Below, in pieces: positions 44,641 to 56,635 of a DNA stretch of 64,000 nucleotides; positions within the stretch are counted from its first letter, which is position 1, and each line of letters starts with the position of its first letter. Both the position numbers and the translations under genes were made by a program. The notes beneath the pieces are model-generated. The model searched no databases. It saw only the letters and a list, made by a program, of their open reading frames with translations, and was not told the origin of the DNA. The stretch is from Epinephelus fuscoguttatus. Its lineage: Eukaryota; Chordata; Actinopteri; Perciformes; Serranidae. Location of the stretch: contig NC_064767.1 of NCBI RefSeq assembly GCF_011397635.1, positions 2,063,001 to 2,127,000 on the forward strand, read 5' to 3'.

Positions 44641-45829
44641 GCAGCTTGAAAGTCCCTACAGGGTGATAAGGAAGGGCAGTGGATGAGTCAAACACACACC
44701 GGACTTTCAGCCAGGAGCCTGCTGTTTGCTTCCTGTGTGAATGTTGAGCCGAACCATGACGTTTTTTTTCCCAAACCTAACGTGTTTCTGTTGCACAAGG
44801 AAATAAACATAAATACGACTCTGTACAACATCAGTACGGTGATGCGGTGACTTCATCTCATAGCCTTCCTCACCGTATGGAGCTGCTCATGTCACATAAT
44901 TTCTATACATGTGATAGATGTGTTGTTTGTGTGTGCCATATGTATGTTCATCCCCAGTGTGCATGCATGTGCTGAGTGGGCCCTTTATAACCATCTGTGA
45001 TCTTTTGTCTAAAAATACAGCCAGTCAGTGAAACACTGCGTCTGCCTCTCGCTGCACAGACAGCTTTGTTAACTGATTTTCTATTAGATCAGCTCTCACT
45101 TTCTTTGCAGCATGGATTGTTTTCTAATTAAAGATGTACCACTTTTTTTCCGGAGGTGCAACTTGATTTCTTTCTCAACTACACAAGCAGGTACACCGTC
45201 AATTATAATGATTGCCCTCACTGCTGCATTGTCTCTATCAATTTCACAACTTTGCAAAGTTGATGGGCTAACCTCGCTCCCTTGAAATAATTAGCTTGTA
45301 ATTAGCTTGTTAGATAATGAGGGAGAATCCAGTTGGCTCACATGCTAATCAACAAACACCGCTGGGACGAGCTCCTAACGCTGCACACTCACAGCACACA
45401 GAGGTATCATATCCTAATCTGCACTGTTTAAATGGAAATCAAGCCTATAGGGCAGATGTGTGTGTTTGCTGTTCAACCAGCTGCAAACATTTACTGATCA
45501 TTATTGTACTCGTTAATGTCCTGTGTGGCGGTGTTAACAGTCCAATCCATACAGGAGGAGATGTTCTGCACACTTAGCTGCATCCTGACCTAAATATATT
45601 AGTTTATAAGACAGGAAATACACACTGTAGTTGAACGCTGTGTTCTGAAATGTTACAGTGAAATAAAATAAGCATCAAGTGTGCGCCCCAAAGCACAAAA
45701 TGACCATAATTTAACTGCAGTTATGAATATTAATGGTGACTGTGATTACTTCACCAGCTGCTCACATTTGTCTGGTTTTAACAGTCAGTTTTCAGACTGA
45801 ACCTTTGAATTCAAATGAAGGGAAAGCTG
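44641..45829. other. intergenic sequence downstream of DUSP19
   Basis: About 1.2 kb. A stretch at 44690-44800 (TTTCCCAAACCTAACGTG) is likely repeat-derived. The part 45000-45350 looks single-copy and AT-rich. No gene, and in particular no NUP35 exon, was recognised. Confidence 0.45.
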
Positions 45830-46570
45830 GTCAGTCGGCCCCGCCCCTTTGGTCAAGACTGATACTGGAGCCACAGATTTGAGCCTTATAATGACGGTAA
45901 CAGCCGATTAAGACCAAATTAACCTGTCAGCATTATTAAAAGGTCTAAATGAGCATTCATCAATATGTTTTACCACAAGGTGGCGACTCTGCAGTGGGCT
46001 ATTACAACACAGTGTCACTCCGAAGTCGTTGAAAACCAGTGCTTGGTCGGTGACTTCTCACGTTAGACGTGGACGAAAAAAGCCGTGTTCACTTCCTGTA
46101 AGACTGTAAAGCCAAACCCTGTTCTTTTCTCCTAAACCCAACCAGTTGTTGTACCGACGTCGCACTTTTATTTTGAAAGAGACTGTATCAAACTGTACAT
46201 TTCCTGTGAAAACAGAAGTGTATTTTGAAAACAGACAATGCATGTAACAGGCTGAAGTTGACACAGCGTCCCAGAACGTCAACAACCAACACACCCAGGG
46301 TACCTTGGACGCCATATGTGGACGTGGAAAGCCCATGACCAAACGTGGACATGTGACGAGGTCACAGTGAGGACGAGTTGGCTAGTAATGATTACTTGGT
46401 TCTTTAACTTTGCAGCATTGGCGGTGAAAGCAAACAAATTTGTCCACACACTACAACACAATTTCCTCCGAGACGTTTCCTGATTTGGATTTTGAATCCA
46501 TGACTGAACTAGCGAGGGAGACTCAAGACTCGTCACTGCTTCTGAGGTTCTGCCACATTTAGAGGGAAAG
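45830..46570. mobile_element. dispersed repeat, second copy, with insertion
   Basis: Both sides match 23700-24110: left part ATAATGACGGTAACAGCCGA and TCATCAATATGTTTTACC, right part GGCGGTGAAAGCAAACAAAT and CCTCCGAGAC. Between them, about 46010-46370 is absent from the other copy and has its own repeat-like words (CCTAAACCCAACCAGTTGTT, ACGAGGTCACAGTGAGGACG). It is therefore probably a later insertion. Class unknown. Confidence 0.55.
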
Positions 46571-48705
46571 TCACCAGACCCTAGAGATATGATACAAGTT
46601 GAACAAGTTTATTTCAGGGTGCTTGAAAAGTAGGCGCTTGGGAACGTGTGTGCTGCAACAGTGTCGCTCTGGCATTTAAACACACCTGCTGCGTGTCTAC
46701 ATTGAAAACAGTGAATGTGAGGGCGCATAATACGCGGCATGTGTATTGTCCTTAACTGCCCCGAGCAAAAGAGTTCAGGTATTGTGGTGGTCTTGTGAAA
46801 TGGAGCATGACATGGACAAGCAGCTTGGTGTGGCGCTAGCGGTGTAAAAAAAAAAATTGTGACCGACTGGGGCAACAGATGCTCACCAAGTCCAGCTGAC
46901 AGCTGACTGACAGCTTGGTGTGTCAGGGCCTCAAGTTTACCAAGGTCCAGCCTGGTCTCATGCCCAAGCCACGCCAAAGTTCACCACTTTAGCACCACAA
47001 CTATGAGACCAGGTGCACCCTTTAGCATCTCTGTGAGACACACCAGGCTTTTAACGTCTATGTAAACCCATCCTGATCCATATTAGTCATTTAGAGCAAC
47101 TAACGTAGGATAAAGAGCACAAGAGTCTGCTTAGGACGGGTGTGTTCAACAAGCACAGGACTGTGACCCAGGAGATCATTTCCCAATGCTTCGGCAGTCA
47201 CACTTCTCACTTCTGCTAAAAGTGGGGGCTTCTTTTAAAATTCAAAGTGGTCCAGTTACTACAAATTCCTCCCAGCAAAGATCCGAACCTCAAAATGTCT
47301 AAGTGCATCCAACAGCGTTTATGTCTATCATTTTAACATGGAAAACAAAGTCATCTGTGGCATAAATGAGTCGTGTAGCTAGCACAGTGAACATGAGGGC
47401 CACGCTGCAAGTAAAAGAAAACAGGACATTTCTTCTAAGAAAATGCAAACAGAGCTTTCCTCCTTCCTTCCTAACACAATGAGCACAACAATGCAAACCC
47501 CAGGATCATGATGACACTACGATGATCAGTAGGCAATGCAGTGTTTAGAATTCCTCGTCAGTGGATTTGGGACGCAGCTCGTTAGCTGCTAAACAAGAAA
47601 CAGCTTTACAAGCGTGATTGTCACTGTCCCAGTATTTAGCTCGATTCTTCAAAAGACACATTTGTGCTGGGTGATCATCAGAGAGCGACTTGTCCCCTTT
47701 TTGAAAACACAGTTTTGCATTTTGTGTCAGTTGCTGGCTGCCTTCGCTCGGGGGGAAGCGGAGGGGTGGAGGTTGGTCCTGTGCCAGAGACGTGGAGGAG
47801 GAGATACGTTCTGCCAAATTGGTTGCAATTCCTCCCAGTCCCATAAAGGTCATAGATTATTTAACACGCCTTTAAAGCCACGCAGCAGGTCAGTGCCACT
47901 GTTCATTTCTAAATATTTAGGCCTTCGTTTCCCCGTTAAAATGTACACTGCCGTCTGTTAAATACACAGCTCGGCTCGTTACCGTCCTGAGCTGGAAAAC
48001 AGGCAAATAAAATATTGAACCAGTGTGTGAGTCACGGCGCCGGCGCCAATATGCAGTCTGTGACAGCACTTGAGTGTAGGGGAGTTTGGCCTTTTCTTTG
48101 GTGCTGTTCAATGGGGTATCACTGAAGAGTATCTGCTATGAAGCCAACTGGGTTTCCCCTGACATTTTTGTGACATTTTACCGTCTGGATGTGTCGACCC
48201 ACAGTATGGCACAAGCTGTCCCATCTGCAGGGTCTCCTGGGGTCCAACCACCATCTCAGTCTGTGCAGGCCTCAGAGTGAGAATACTAACAGGCACAGAG
48301 GAGGCGAGGGACGAACAGGATGTGGAATCATTCCCCCCACAGCAGTGCGGTCTTATCGGCCTGTTGGCTTCCATTAGATCTGATGAGCTGCAGACGAGAA
48401 CAATAAAGAATCTGGTCCTTGTTTTTAAAAACAAATCTAATCACAAACTGAGCTGAAATAAAAGAAATGATAAAAATCAGCACAGATAAATGGATTTTTT
48501 TTTCTCCTGCACAGTTTGTTGTGAGCATTTCTTTACATGATGAACCTCTCACGTGTCACATGACCCACATGTGTTCATGGGTTCATCTGCATTTATAAAG
48601 TTCACATTATCACATGTTCATATAAAGGTTGTGTTTCTGTATGAATGTGTTTTAATGAAGTGTTTCTGCTCATGTGTCGGGCTTCATACTGAAGGGAATT
48701 ATCCG
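46571..48705. other. intergenic sequence, no gene seen
   Basis: About 2.1 kb without a recognisable exon or RNA gene. The segment ending GGTGTGTCAGGGCCT near 46930 resembles the element end at 63680-63700. Several ORFs of 100-120 codons occur but show no known domain. Confidence 0.45.
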
Positions 48706-48759
48706 TCCGTCCATCCATCTCTTTGTTCATCCATCCATCAATCCTCCATCCATCCATCC

Positions 48760-48834
<75 letters not shown>

Positions 48835-49114
48835 ACCCCTCCATCCATCTATCTCTTCATCCATCCACCCACCATCCATCCACTAACCCATGGCTCTCTC
48901 CATCCATCATTCATCCCTCCATCCATCCATATATCGTTTCATCAGTCCACCCACCCATCTCTTCATCCATCATAAATCCAGCTCTCAATCCCTTCCCTTC
49001 ATCTATCCCTTCATTACGCCATTCATCCATCCATCTGTCCGTCCGTCCACCCATCCATCATCTTTTGATCATCCATCTATTTCTCCATCCATCCATCCAT
49101 CCATCCATCCCCTC

Positions 49115-49160
<46 letters not shown>

Positions 49161-49197
49161 TTATCTCTTTTTACCCATCCATCCATCCATCCATCCA
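48706..49197. repeat. compound (CCAT)n/(CTAT)n microsatellite
   Basis: A pure CTAT block (about 48762-48834) is followed by diverged CCAT-rich sequence and a second CTAT block (about 49110-49165), then CCAT again. ORFs of 140-180 codons of Ser-Ile-Tyr-Leu or His-Pro repeats arise only from this. Confidence 0.97.
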
Positions 49198-50914
49198 TAT
49201 TTATACAGTTAAAATGTTCTTTAAAAAATGTAAAATTAATTTTGTTAACATCAAAACTTTGAAGCAGAAATTTCACATTTATATTTTCTTTCTTCTTTCA
49301 TCAGTCTTCATTTACAGACAGTGGCAAATCCAGGAAATCATTCATAAACGAGAGGAGACACAAAAATAAAGAAGCTTAAAATAAATTAAGAAATATATTC
49401 TGGAGGTAAGCTGTTCATCCATCCATCCCTTCATCATCCCTTCATCCAACATGAGCACATCCACCCACCAACAAACTGCAGTTACACATCTTTACTCTGC
49501 TTGTTTGTCTTCTTCCTCATGAACGTGGAGACAGTGAACAACCTCAGTGTGAATGATGTCACTGTGTTTCCCTGTGAGTGTGATGTATCAGCCTATTAAA
49601 TAAACCAGGCGTTTATTTAACACGCTATATTATTATTATCATATCATACATCTTTCTATGATTGTATTCAGCCCTGAACAGGAGTTCAAATCTGTCTGCG
49701 ACCCCGATTATGTCACAGCACTGACAGAGATGATGTTAAATACACACACAGAACATAAAGAATGGAAACACAAGTGTACATTTCTATTTTCTCCTCAGTA
49801 TAACTTTCTGTGTGTTTTATTTATGTGAATAAAAGCGAGCTGATGCATGGTATGTACAGTATAAAGCCATGCATAAGGCAGCGGCAGAGCTGACCAGGGA
49901 GTATACAGTTAGATTTGTATTTGTGTAAAATTAATCTAGTGGAGCCGATGGGAGGGTTTTAAGCTTATTGCAGCATTGGATCATGGGACCCAAAGTAGAA
50001 GGAAATTTATCAGATAAGCCTCTTACTGTGTACTTTATTTTCTCCGAGCTCAACAACAACAATATTCGGTCACTAAACCAGAGACAGGCTCTGGGGGGTC
50101 TTGACAATTTCCTGTCGAGGAAAATCCTCCTACGAGCCGGCGCCGATGCAAATGTAGTAATTCGGAGTTATTCAGTGAAACACAAGGAAGGATTTGTTTT
50201 GTTTCTTACTGAATGAAATCTAATGCCTGGTTCACACTGTATGACTTTGATGGAAGTTAGTGGAACACCAGAAAATAAGCAGCAGCAGGCTTTAGTCCTA
50301 CAGTGGATACAGGGAGGGCTGCAGACGGAGGTTTGAGGATGGAGGGCCGGTGATCTGTTAATGAGGATCAGAATAATGTTCTGCTGAGGCACAGCGGCTC
50401 AGTGCGGGATTATAACTTAACAGTAGAATAAGTACAATGAAGGTAAAGTTAACGGTGGTGCTCTTTAACAGGAGCTGTGTTTGTGCAGTGGAGCGTCGCA
50501 GGTTGTCCTTTCCTGCAAAAGGTCATTAGGTGCACTTTTACTTAACGAGGTCCAGCTGGGAGGAGCCATCACCAGGAGGCACACGCTCATTTGCATTTTT
50601 TTGCAGGTTGTAACGATCTGCACAAAGAGACCAACAGAACACACACTGCTGCCTCGTTTCAGCCACGAATCGTCTCTGTCACGTAAAAGTGAGTAAACAC
50701 GCAGCACATTATCACACTGTGTGTATGGACTGGGTCATTAGTCATGTGTACATGAGGACTAATGTACTGACTCATTCAATTACTGGGTGTGATCACACAT
50801 CATAACAATGTGAGTAATTAAAGTGCAGCATTAAATGAGGGCTGCTCCCTACGAGCCAACCAAACGCCATCTGAACACCAGAACCTTTCAGGGTTTTGTC
50901 AGTTATGTTCCTCA
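49198..50914. other. intergenic sequence, no gene seen
   Basis: About 1.7 kb. An isolated element-end-like word GCCTGGTTCACACTG lies at about 50225. The 82-residue ORF at 49968-50216 was examined and not recognised. No RNA gene seen. Confidence 0.45.
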
Positions 50915-51582
50915 CAGTCCATCAGTGGACCGACAGTCCTCATCAGGGTCCATCAGTGGACCAGCAGCCCTCATCAGGGTCCATCAGTGGACCAACAGCC
51001 CTCATCAGGGTCCATCGGTGGACCATCAGCCCTCATCAGGGTCCATCGGTGGACCATCAGTCCTCATCAGGGTCCATCGGTGGACCGACAGCCTTCATCA
51101 GTGTCCATCGGTGGACCATCAGCCCTCATCAGGGTCCATCGGTGGACCATCAGCCCTCATCAGGGTCCATCGGTGGACCATCAGCCCTCATCAGGGTCCA
51201 TCGGTGGACCATCAGTCCTCGTCAGTGTCCATCGGTGGACCAGCAGTCCTCGTCAGGGTCCATCAGTGGACCGACAGTCCTCATCAGGGTCCATCGGTGG
51301 ACCGACAGCCCTCATCAGGGTCCATCAGTGGACCAACAGCCCTCATCAGTGTCCATCGGTGGACCATCAGCCCTCATCAGTGTCCATCGGTGGACCATCA
51401 GCCCTCATCAGGGTCCATCGGTGGACCATCAGTCCTCGTCAGTGTCCATCGGTGGACCATCAGCCCTCATCAGGGTCCATCGGTGGACCAGCAGCCCTCG
51501 TCAGGGTCCATCGGTGGACCATCAGTCCTCATCAGGGTCCATCGGTGGACCATCAGTCCTCATCAGGGTCCATCAGTGGACT
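50915..51582. repeat. 31-bp minisatellite, about 21 copies
   Basis: The unit TCCATCGGTGGACCATCAGC plus CCTCATCAGGG (31 bp) is repeated about 21 times. Units vary at a few sites: CAGTGG or CGGTGG, CATCAG/CGACAG/CAGCAG/CAACAG, CCC or TCC, and AGGG or AGTG. The variants are interspersed, as in a variable-number tandem repeat. All three plus-strand frames are open only because the unit lacks stop trinucleotides on that strand. Confidence 0.97.
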
Positions 51583-51790
51583 AGTCTCCTGCATGTTTCT
51601 GATATTGCTGTAATGATGAAATGATATATTTTGGTGGTTTGAGTTGAAGGTGTGAGAAAGAATAGTATCAGTAACATTGTTAACACTGTGCTACATTACA
51701 GAGAAATACAAACCGTACTAATGAACCTTCATTAATATAGGCCTATATTTTATCTCCAAGTGCACGTCACACACTGAGCGAGCCGCCTGT

Positions 51791-52128
51791 TAATGACGCT
51801 GTGGGCTAATGGGCATGTAGCTACTTCCATGTTTCACATGATACGTCATGTTTGTAGTCGACCAATGAAGATGAGTTTACATATCACCTTGGGTTCGTCC
51901 TTCACCTTCTCAAAATGATCCCACACTTTGGATTTCCTGCCCGACATGTTATTAACTAGCCTGTGGAATAACCGCAGGTACCAGCCCTGGAGATTAACCT
52001 GACTGCTGTCTGACTGCTGAGCGTGGACACTTCCTGTGTCTGTCCTTTCAAAGTAAAGTCACACACGCTCCAGTCATATAGGTTTGGATTTATTGTGACA
52101 AGGTGCAGCTCCTGATAGAGTTTCATGT
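51791..52128 (-). mobile_element. hAT-like transposon fragment with BED exon (copy B)
   Basis: Nearly identical over about 340 bp to 34698-35037 in the same orientation. The identity starts abruptly at GTTAATGACGCTGTGGGC and fades after about GATAGAGTT. Confidence 0.7.
51846..51947 (-). pseudogene. BED-type zinc-finger N-terminus of hAT transposase (copy B)
   Basis: Same ORF as at 34753-34854, starting MSGRKSKVWDHFEKVKDEPK from ATG 51947, with the same early stop. Confidence 0.65.
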
Positions 52129-52539
52129 TTGTTTTAATTTGTTTGTATTTTTCTGCTACTAAGTGACTATCTGGTTGGCTAACGTTTGGTCGACTGTCAG
52201 GGGGCAGTCTGACTTAAACTCTGGACTGTGAGGTAACCAGAGTTTAACTGTAGATGTTGCAGGTCAGAAAAGCTCATTTGAATCATTTTGGAAGGAAATA
52301 AACAATCTCTCTTTTTGCCATGTTTTGCTTTGCTTCTTCATTATTCTCAAACTTAAACAAGCTCATGAGGTGCTTTAATTAATCTATACGAGGCACAAAT
52401 CCATGATTCATCTGTTGCTTTCCATGGACTGTATTTTCCCCACTTGGTTTAAATTTGAGTGAAACAATAATATCTATAACTAGTCCATACCCTTTGAGTA
52501 CAGCATACCATACCATGACTTAGTCATACCAAACATTAG
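52129..52539. other. intergenic sequence, no gene seen
   Basis: Unremarkable AT-rich sequence with no recognised feature. Confidence 0.45.
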
Positions 52540-53358
52540 AAAACAACACCAACATTGGTCCACAGGGGGAGCCACAGCGATCGGTCGCATTTTAGCCATT
52601 TTGAAGCATTTTTCTGTTGTTATAGCGCCACCCAGTTGCCAATTAGAGTTAAATTTCTCCAGTCACCTTGAGGCGTCCTGTTCTACATATCTACCAAGTT
52701 TAGTAAAAATCCATATGGCGGTTAGGCCTAGATAAGAAATGAGCTCTCTAGCGCCCCCATTTTGTTTGATGGGCTCAATAATGGAGGGGTCCCCTCAGAT
52801 TATGTGTGGTCATATGCCTACAAAGTTGCGTGGTGATGGGTGAAACCCTTGAGATGTTCTACACCTTTATGTGATGAGCCACGCCCTCCGCAATATTCAT
52901 TGCCTTATAGAAGCTCAGTTTTAGGAAGTTTTCCAACTTTTGCCAAGAGGGAACTTTAGATATTGCTCCCTAGATTATGTTCACCCAGTTTCATGCAGAT
53001 CGCTCAAACTTCCTAGGAAGAGATCCATTTGAAGTGTTTTTCAAAAAATTCAAAATGGTGGAAAATCTATATAAGCGGAAGTTATGGGTTATTGAGGCAA
53101 ATGTGTTCCTCATGAGGAGAGGCATCTCTGTGCAAAGTTTCATGTCTCTACGACATACGGGGCATGAGATATGCCCATTCAAAGTTTGACATTTCAATGG
53201 GTTGCTATAGCGCCCCCCTTTGGCCAATTGATGTAATATTGCTTCATTGGCATCCTCCCATGACCCTCTACCACTGTGCCAAATTTCACATGGATTGACC
53301 AAGTCAGTGAGGAGAACAACATGGAACAGACACACAGAGTTGGTCATTATATAGTGAG
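52540..53358. mobile_element. dispersed fish repeat of unknown class
   Basis: This contains repeated motifs such as TATAGCGCCACCCAG and TATAGCGCCCCCCTTTGGCC, TCTACCAAGTTTAGTAAAAA, CCAAATTTCACATGGATTGA and a right end TTGGTCATTATATAGTGAGA. I recognise these as words of an abundant fish repeat. No inverted ends or target duplication were found and no protein is encoded. Confidence 0.55.
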
Positions 53359-54409
53359 AGGATTCGGTGCAGGAGGCTCTTACTTTTAGTTAAAGTGATC
53401 GAAGTGGGGAATTTAAAAATAGAGTCCTTCATGTCTGAAAACACATTAACATTTAAGTGTTTTACATTTGAGTCCACAGAACTTTGCAGCGATGGAAAGT
53501 TTAATCCAGTTTTACTGGAATTAAATTAGGATTGTTCTGATTCATACAGAGAGCTCAGAATCAACATTTCCAGCAGAGAAATACTGGGACTGAACAGGAT
53601 TACACACAGGCAGGAGCTATAAGAGGAAGAGGAATATTTGATGTGGACGGAGCTGAAGAGGATGGCAGAAGGAAACCTGCTTTACTGGGAGGAAGTTGTG
53701 TTTAATTTTTGTCTTTTTCTTCCTTAGAGGACAAAAAACTTTGGTGCACTATTGAAAGGATCAACTGGAGGAAATAAATACATAAAGTAAAGTAGAATAA
53801 CTGCCCGTCGATTGACACTTGGATAGTCAAAGATTACTGCGATGTGTTCTCTCGATTAAGATGTAATTTCTCACAGTTTAAAGAATGATTTGAGCTTTTG
53901 AGCTGAAAACTGTTGACTGTATGTTCAGTGTGTAGCTGCTTCAAGCTGCTACGTCACCTGAGACAAACACAGTTTATAATCTAACAGCTCTGCAGTGATG
54001 TATTTGCAGCAGAGTTATAATTTGGTTTCAGTGGATCAGGTGTGTGGGGCTTAATGAGCTTTTAACCAGGCAGTAATGTACTGTAGATCAGAGCTGACCT
54101 GACAACACAGAGACGAGCTCCTCTGCTTGGTCTCATTTTGATGAAGTGTAGTCAGCTGAGTAGATTAACTGGACCATGGACTGAACTCCTCTAGCTGTCA
54201 GTCCTGATGGAGTCTGATGTAGATTTATGTGCCGTGATGTTGCAAAGAAAATTAGCAACATAAGCAGTAAGAAACCCTTTTGTTTGTCTATAAAAACACC
54301 TGAACACTGGCTTCAACTGTGTTGTTGATCTTAATAAAATGTCTGAAAGTAGCCTAAAGTCTTGTGGCCATTATATACTTGCTAGCTGCTAGGTGTCTCA
54401 CCTGGCCGC
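53359..54409. other. intergenic sequence upstream of ZNF804A
   Basis: About 1 kb without recognised feature. Confidence 0.45.
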
Positions 54410-55519
54410 TGTAGCTCCGCCTCTTTTTGTCCTTCTTTACGCGATCATGGTCAGAGGCAAGGCTCCACAAGGTTTCCCTCTTTGCTGGAATCACACACAT
54501 TTCTTTTAGCGTGTTTTGTCTCCATGGCGAGCTGCTACCTGTCTGTACTATACTTTCAGTCCAGTCCCTCTGGAACCAGCAATAAGCCTTAAGACATGGT
54601 ACCTAGACCCTCGGTGTGTTCAGACAGTCCTCTTAAATGTGGGCGGGGTTGTTGTCACTCACTGCTCCGTCCAGCACTCGCTGTATTTCCTCATCAGCGG
54701 TGACACAGATGGAAGTCTGCACCTGGTTTATCGTCCACAGAACGAGGCTGCACGCCCACATTTTCACAACAAAATAGAACAGGCTGCAGTGAGAGTCTCT
54801 CTCCATGGGATATTTCAAAATAGCAGCTTTGTGCATTTAGTCCTTCTCAGGCAAGCTCAGGGGTTTAGTGTTGCTGTAGCCCACAGGAAGTGAGGATTAG
54901 AATATATGACCTTCACATAATCCGCTCCAAATGAATCTATATTTTTAAAGTCATTACTAAAAGTGTGTGTCATATAAAAACTAAAGTGATGGTCAAAGTT
55001 GTCACAGTGAAATTTAAGGTGTGCTGATGGATTCACGTCATCAACTCATGCATTGAGTAACATTACAAGTTAACGTTCCACCTTAAAAGTTGCCGGCAGT
55101 CGGCCCAGTGAATGAAGTGATTTTTTTCTCTTTCATTTTATAGTTGTAGTTTACTGATGTATGAACAGAGGTTACATAAAACCAGAGTGAGCGTCCTCTA
55201 CTGACCAATCAGACTGCAGGGTTTCTAGCTCCACCTTTTAGTACCAGATCTGTGTGCTAGGTACCCCAACAGAGGGGGGACCAAACATGGGGACGCTAAG
55301 GAACGCTGCTGTTGCTACAGAACTGGACTGAACTGTTTGGTGGAAACGGGGCTTTAGTGCCCTTGAGCAAGACACCAAGTCACCACCAGCTCCGAGTTTT
55401 TCACAGACATGATGAGTGGAATTAAAGAAGAGCTCCTGCTGTTTTCACTGTTTCTCCACCTTCATCCTCACCCCGTCCTCTCTGCATGTCTCCTGCTCAC
55501 CAGTAGGTGGAGCTTGTCT
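54410..55519. other. probable DNA-element remnant upstream of ZNF804A
   Basis: The stretch has words such as GTACCTAGACCCTCGGTGTG at 54599 and, in loose inverted sense, GTGTGCTAGGTACCCCAACA at 55250. This suggests an old inverted-repeat element of about 670 bp. The evidence is weak. The 125-residue ORF (54516-54893) has no known domain. Confidence 0.35.
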
Positions 55520-56140
55520 CCTTTAGCTTGAGAGAAATAGAGAAGGAGGGAGAGAGGGAGATGATTAAAGAGAGAAGAAAGACAGCAAGAGGAGGGATGG
55601 AGGGAGGGAGAGGGAGATGGAGAGAGGGAGGGAGGAGAGAGCAAGCGTCAGCACTCCATGCGTTAAAAGGGCAGATGGTAACCGCGGGTAACTGAGGAGC
55701 AAACCACTCTGCCGGCCACAGAGCAAGAGATCAGCAAGAGGGAGAGGTAGAGGAGGAGGGAGGAGAGCGAACACATGCAGCGCAGCAGAGGAGAGGAGAG
55801 GAGCATCTGAGAGGAAGCTGCACGCCTGCTCTGACACAGAGGAAGACAGAGGGAGGAGAGTACTTCTTCTCCACACTAACAAGGAGGCAGACGAGGAGAG
55901 AAACAAAGACAAGAGACAGGAGATGGGGAGATAGTGAGAGGGAGGAAAACAAAAGTATCCCTCCCCTCCACTTAGAGAGACACAGAGACAAAGAGGGAGG
56001 GGAAACCAAAGAGAGACTGTGAAGTGAGGAGAGGAGAGGAGAGGGAGGCAGCGGACGGGAGATAGTTAGAGGAACTGCAAGACTGATCAGTGAGAGGCTG
56101 AGGTTTCGGGGAAGAAATTTCGACTCAGCAAGAAAGAGAC

Positions 56141-56191
<51 letters not shown>

Positions 56192-56575
56192 ATGACAGGG
56201 AAAGATTGATGAATGAAAGATGGGAGCAAAACATTTGGAAGACTGAGAGAGGGAAATATTTAACAGGCAGACGCAGAGGGAACATTTTTTAGAGGAAAAA
56301 AAGAATAAAAAAAACATTTAGACAACGACAAGATAAGAGCGTGAGGAAGAGGAGAGGAGCGCAGGGTGAAATATTTAACAAGAGACAGAAGCTGTGGGGA
56401 AGATGAGCCGAGTCAAAGAGTCACCGGCAAAAACTTAGAGAAGAGAGGGAATAAATCAGAGCAGCGGGGGGAGAAACTCCTCCTTTCTCTCCTCTTATTT
56501 CCTCCGTCCCTCCTCCACTTTATAACACAGAGGAGGAGAGCTGAGATGAGGGGAGCGGCAGAGAGTTGAAGGAGA
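55520..56575 (+). promoter_or_regulatory. purine-rich 5-prime region of ZNF804A
   Basis: For about 1 kb the plus strand is strongly purine-skewed: GAGAGGGAG, GGAGGGA and AGAGAAGAAAG words, including a pure GA run at 56138-56188. It ends about 60 bp before the ZNF804A start codon. By position it should contain the 5-prime UTR and perhaps the promoter. Polypurine tracts can form triplex or R-loop structures and bind GAGA-type factors, but no such activity is shown here. Minus-strand ORFs of Ser-Leu repeats are artefacts. Confidence 0.5.
56138..56188. repeat. (GA)n microsatellite
   Basis: GA run of about 25 units within the purine-rich region. Confidence 0.95.
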
Positions 56576-56635
56576 CAGAGGAGCAAAGTCCAGATAGATG
56601 CTCAGATAGAGACTCAAGCATATGAATCAAATCCA

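Noticed and set aside
48553..49369. ORFs of 140-179 codons rich in Ser-Ile-Tyr-Leu and His-Pro
   Set aside because: They translate the CCAT/CTAT microsatellite.
49968..50216. 82-codon ORF as a possible exon
   Set aside because: It looked more protein-like than its neighbours, but no family was recognised and no clear splice sites bound it.
50915..51582. Possible CRISPR array
   Set aside because: Units are contiguous 31-bp tandem repeats without unique spacers, and the genome is a vertebrate.
50835..51624. Three overlapping ORFs of 208-249 codons
   Set aside because: They are translations of the 31-bp minisatellite in all three frames, with no start context or domain.
54516..54893. 125-codon ORF as a gene upstream of ZNF804A
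   Set aside because: It lies in probable repeat-derived sequence and shows no domain.
55565..56285. Minus-strand ORFs of 115 and 184 codons rich in Ser and Leu
   Set aside because: They arise from the complement of the purine-rich tract upstream of ZNF804A.
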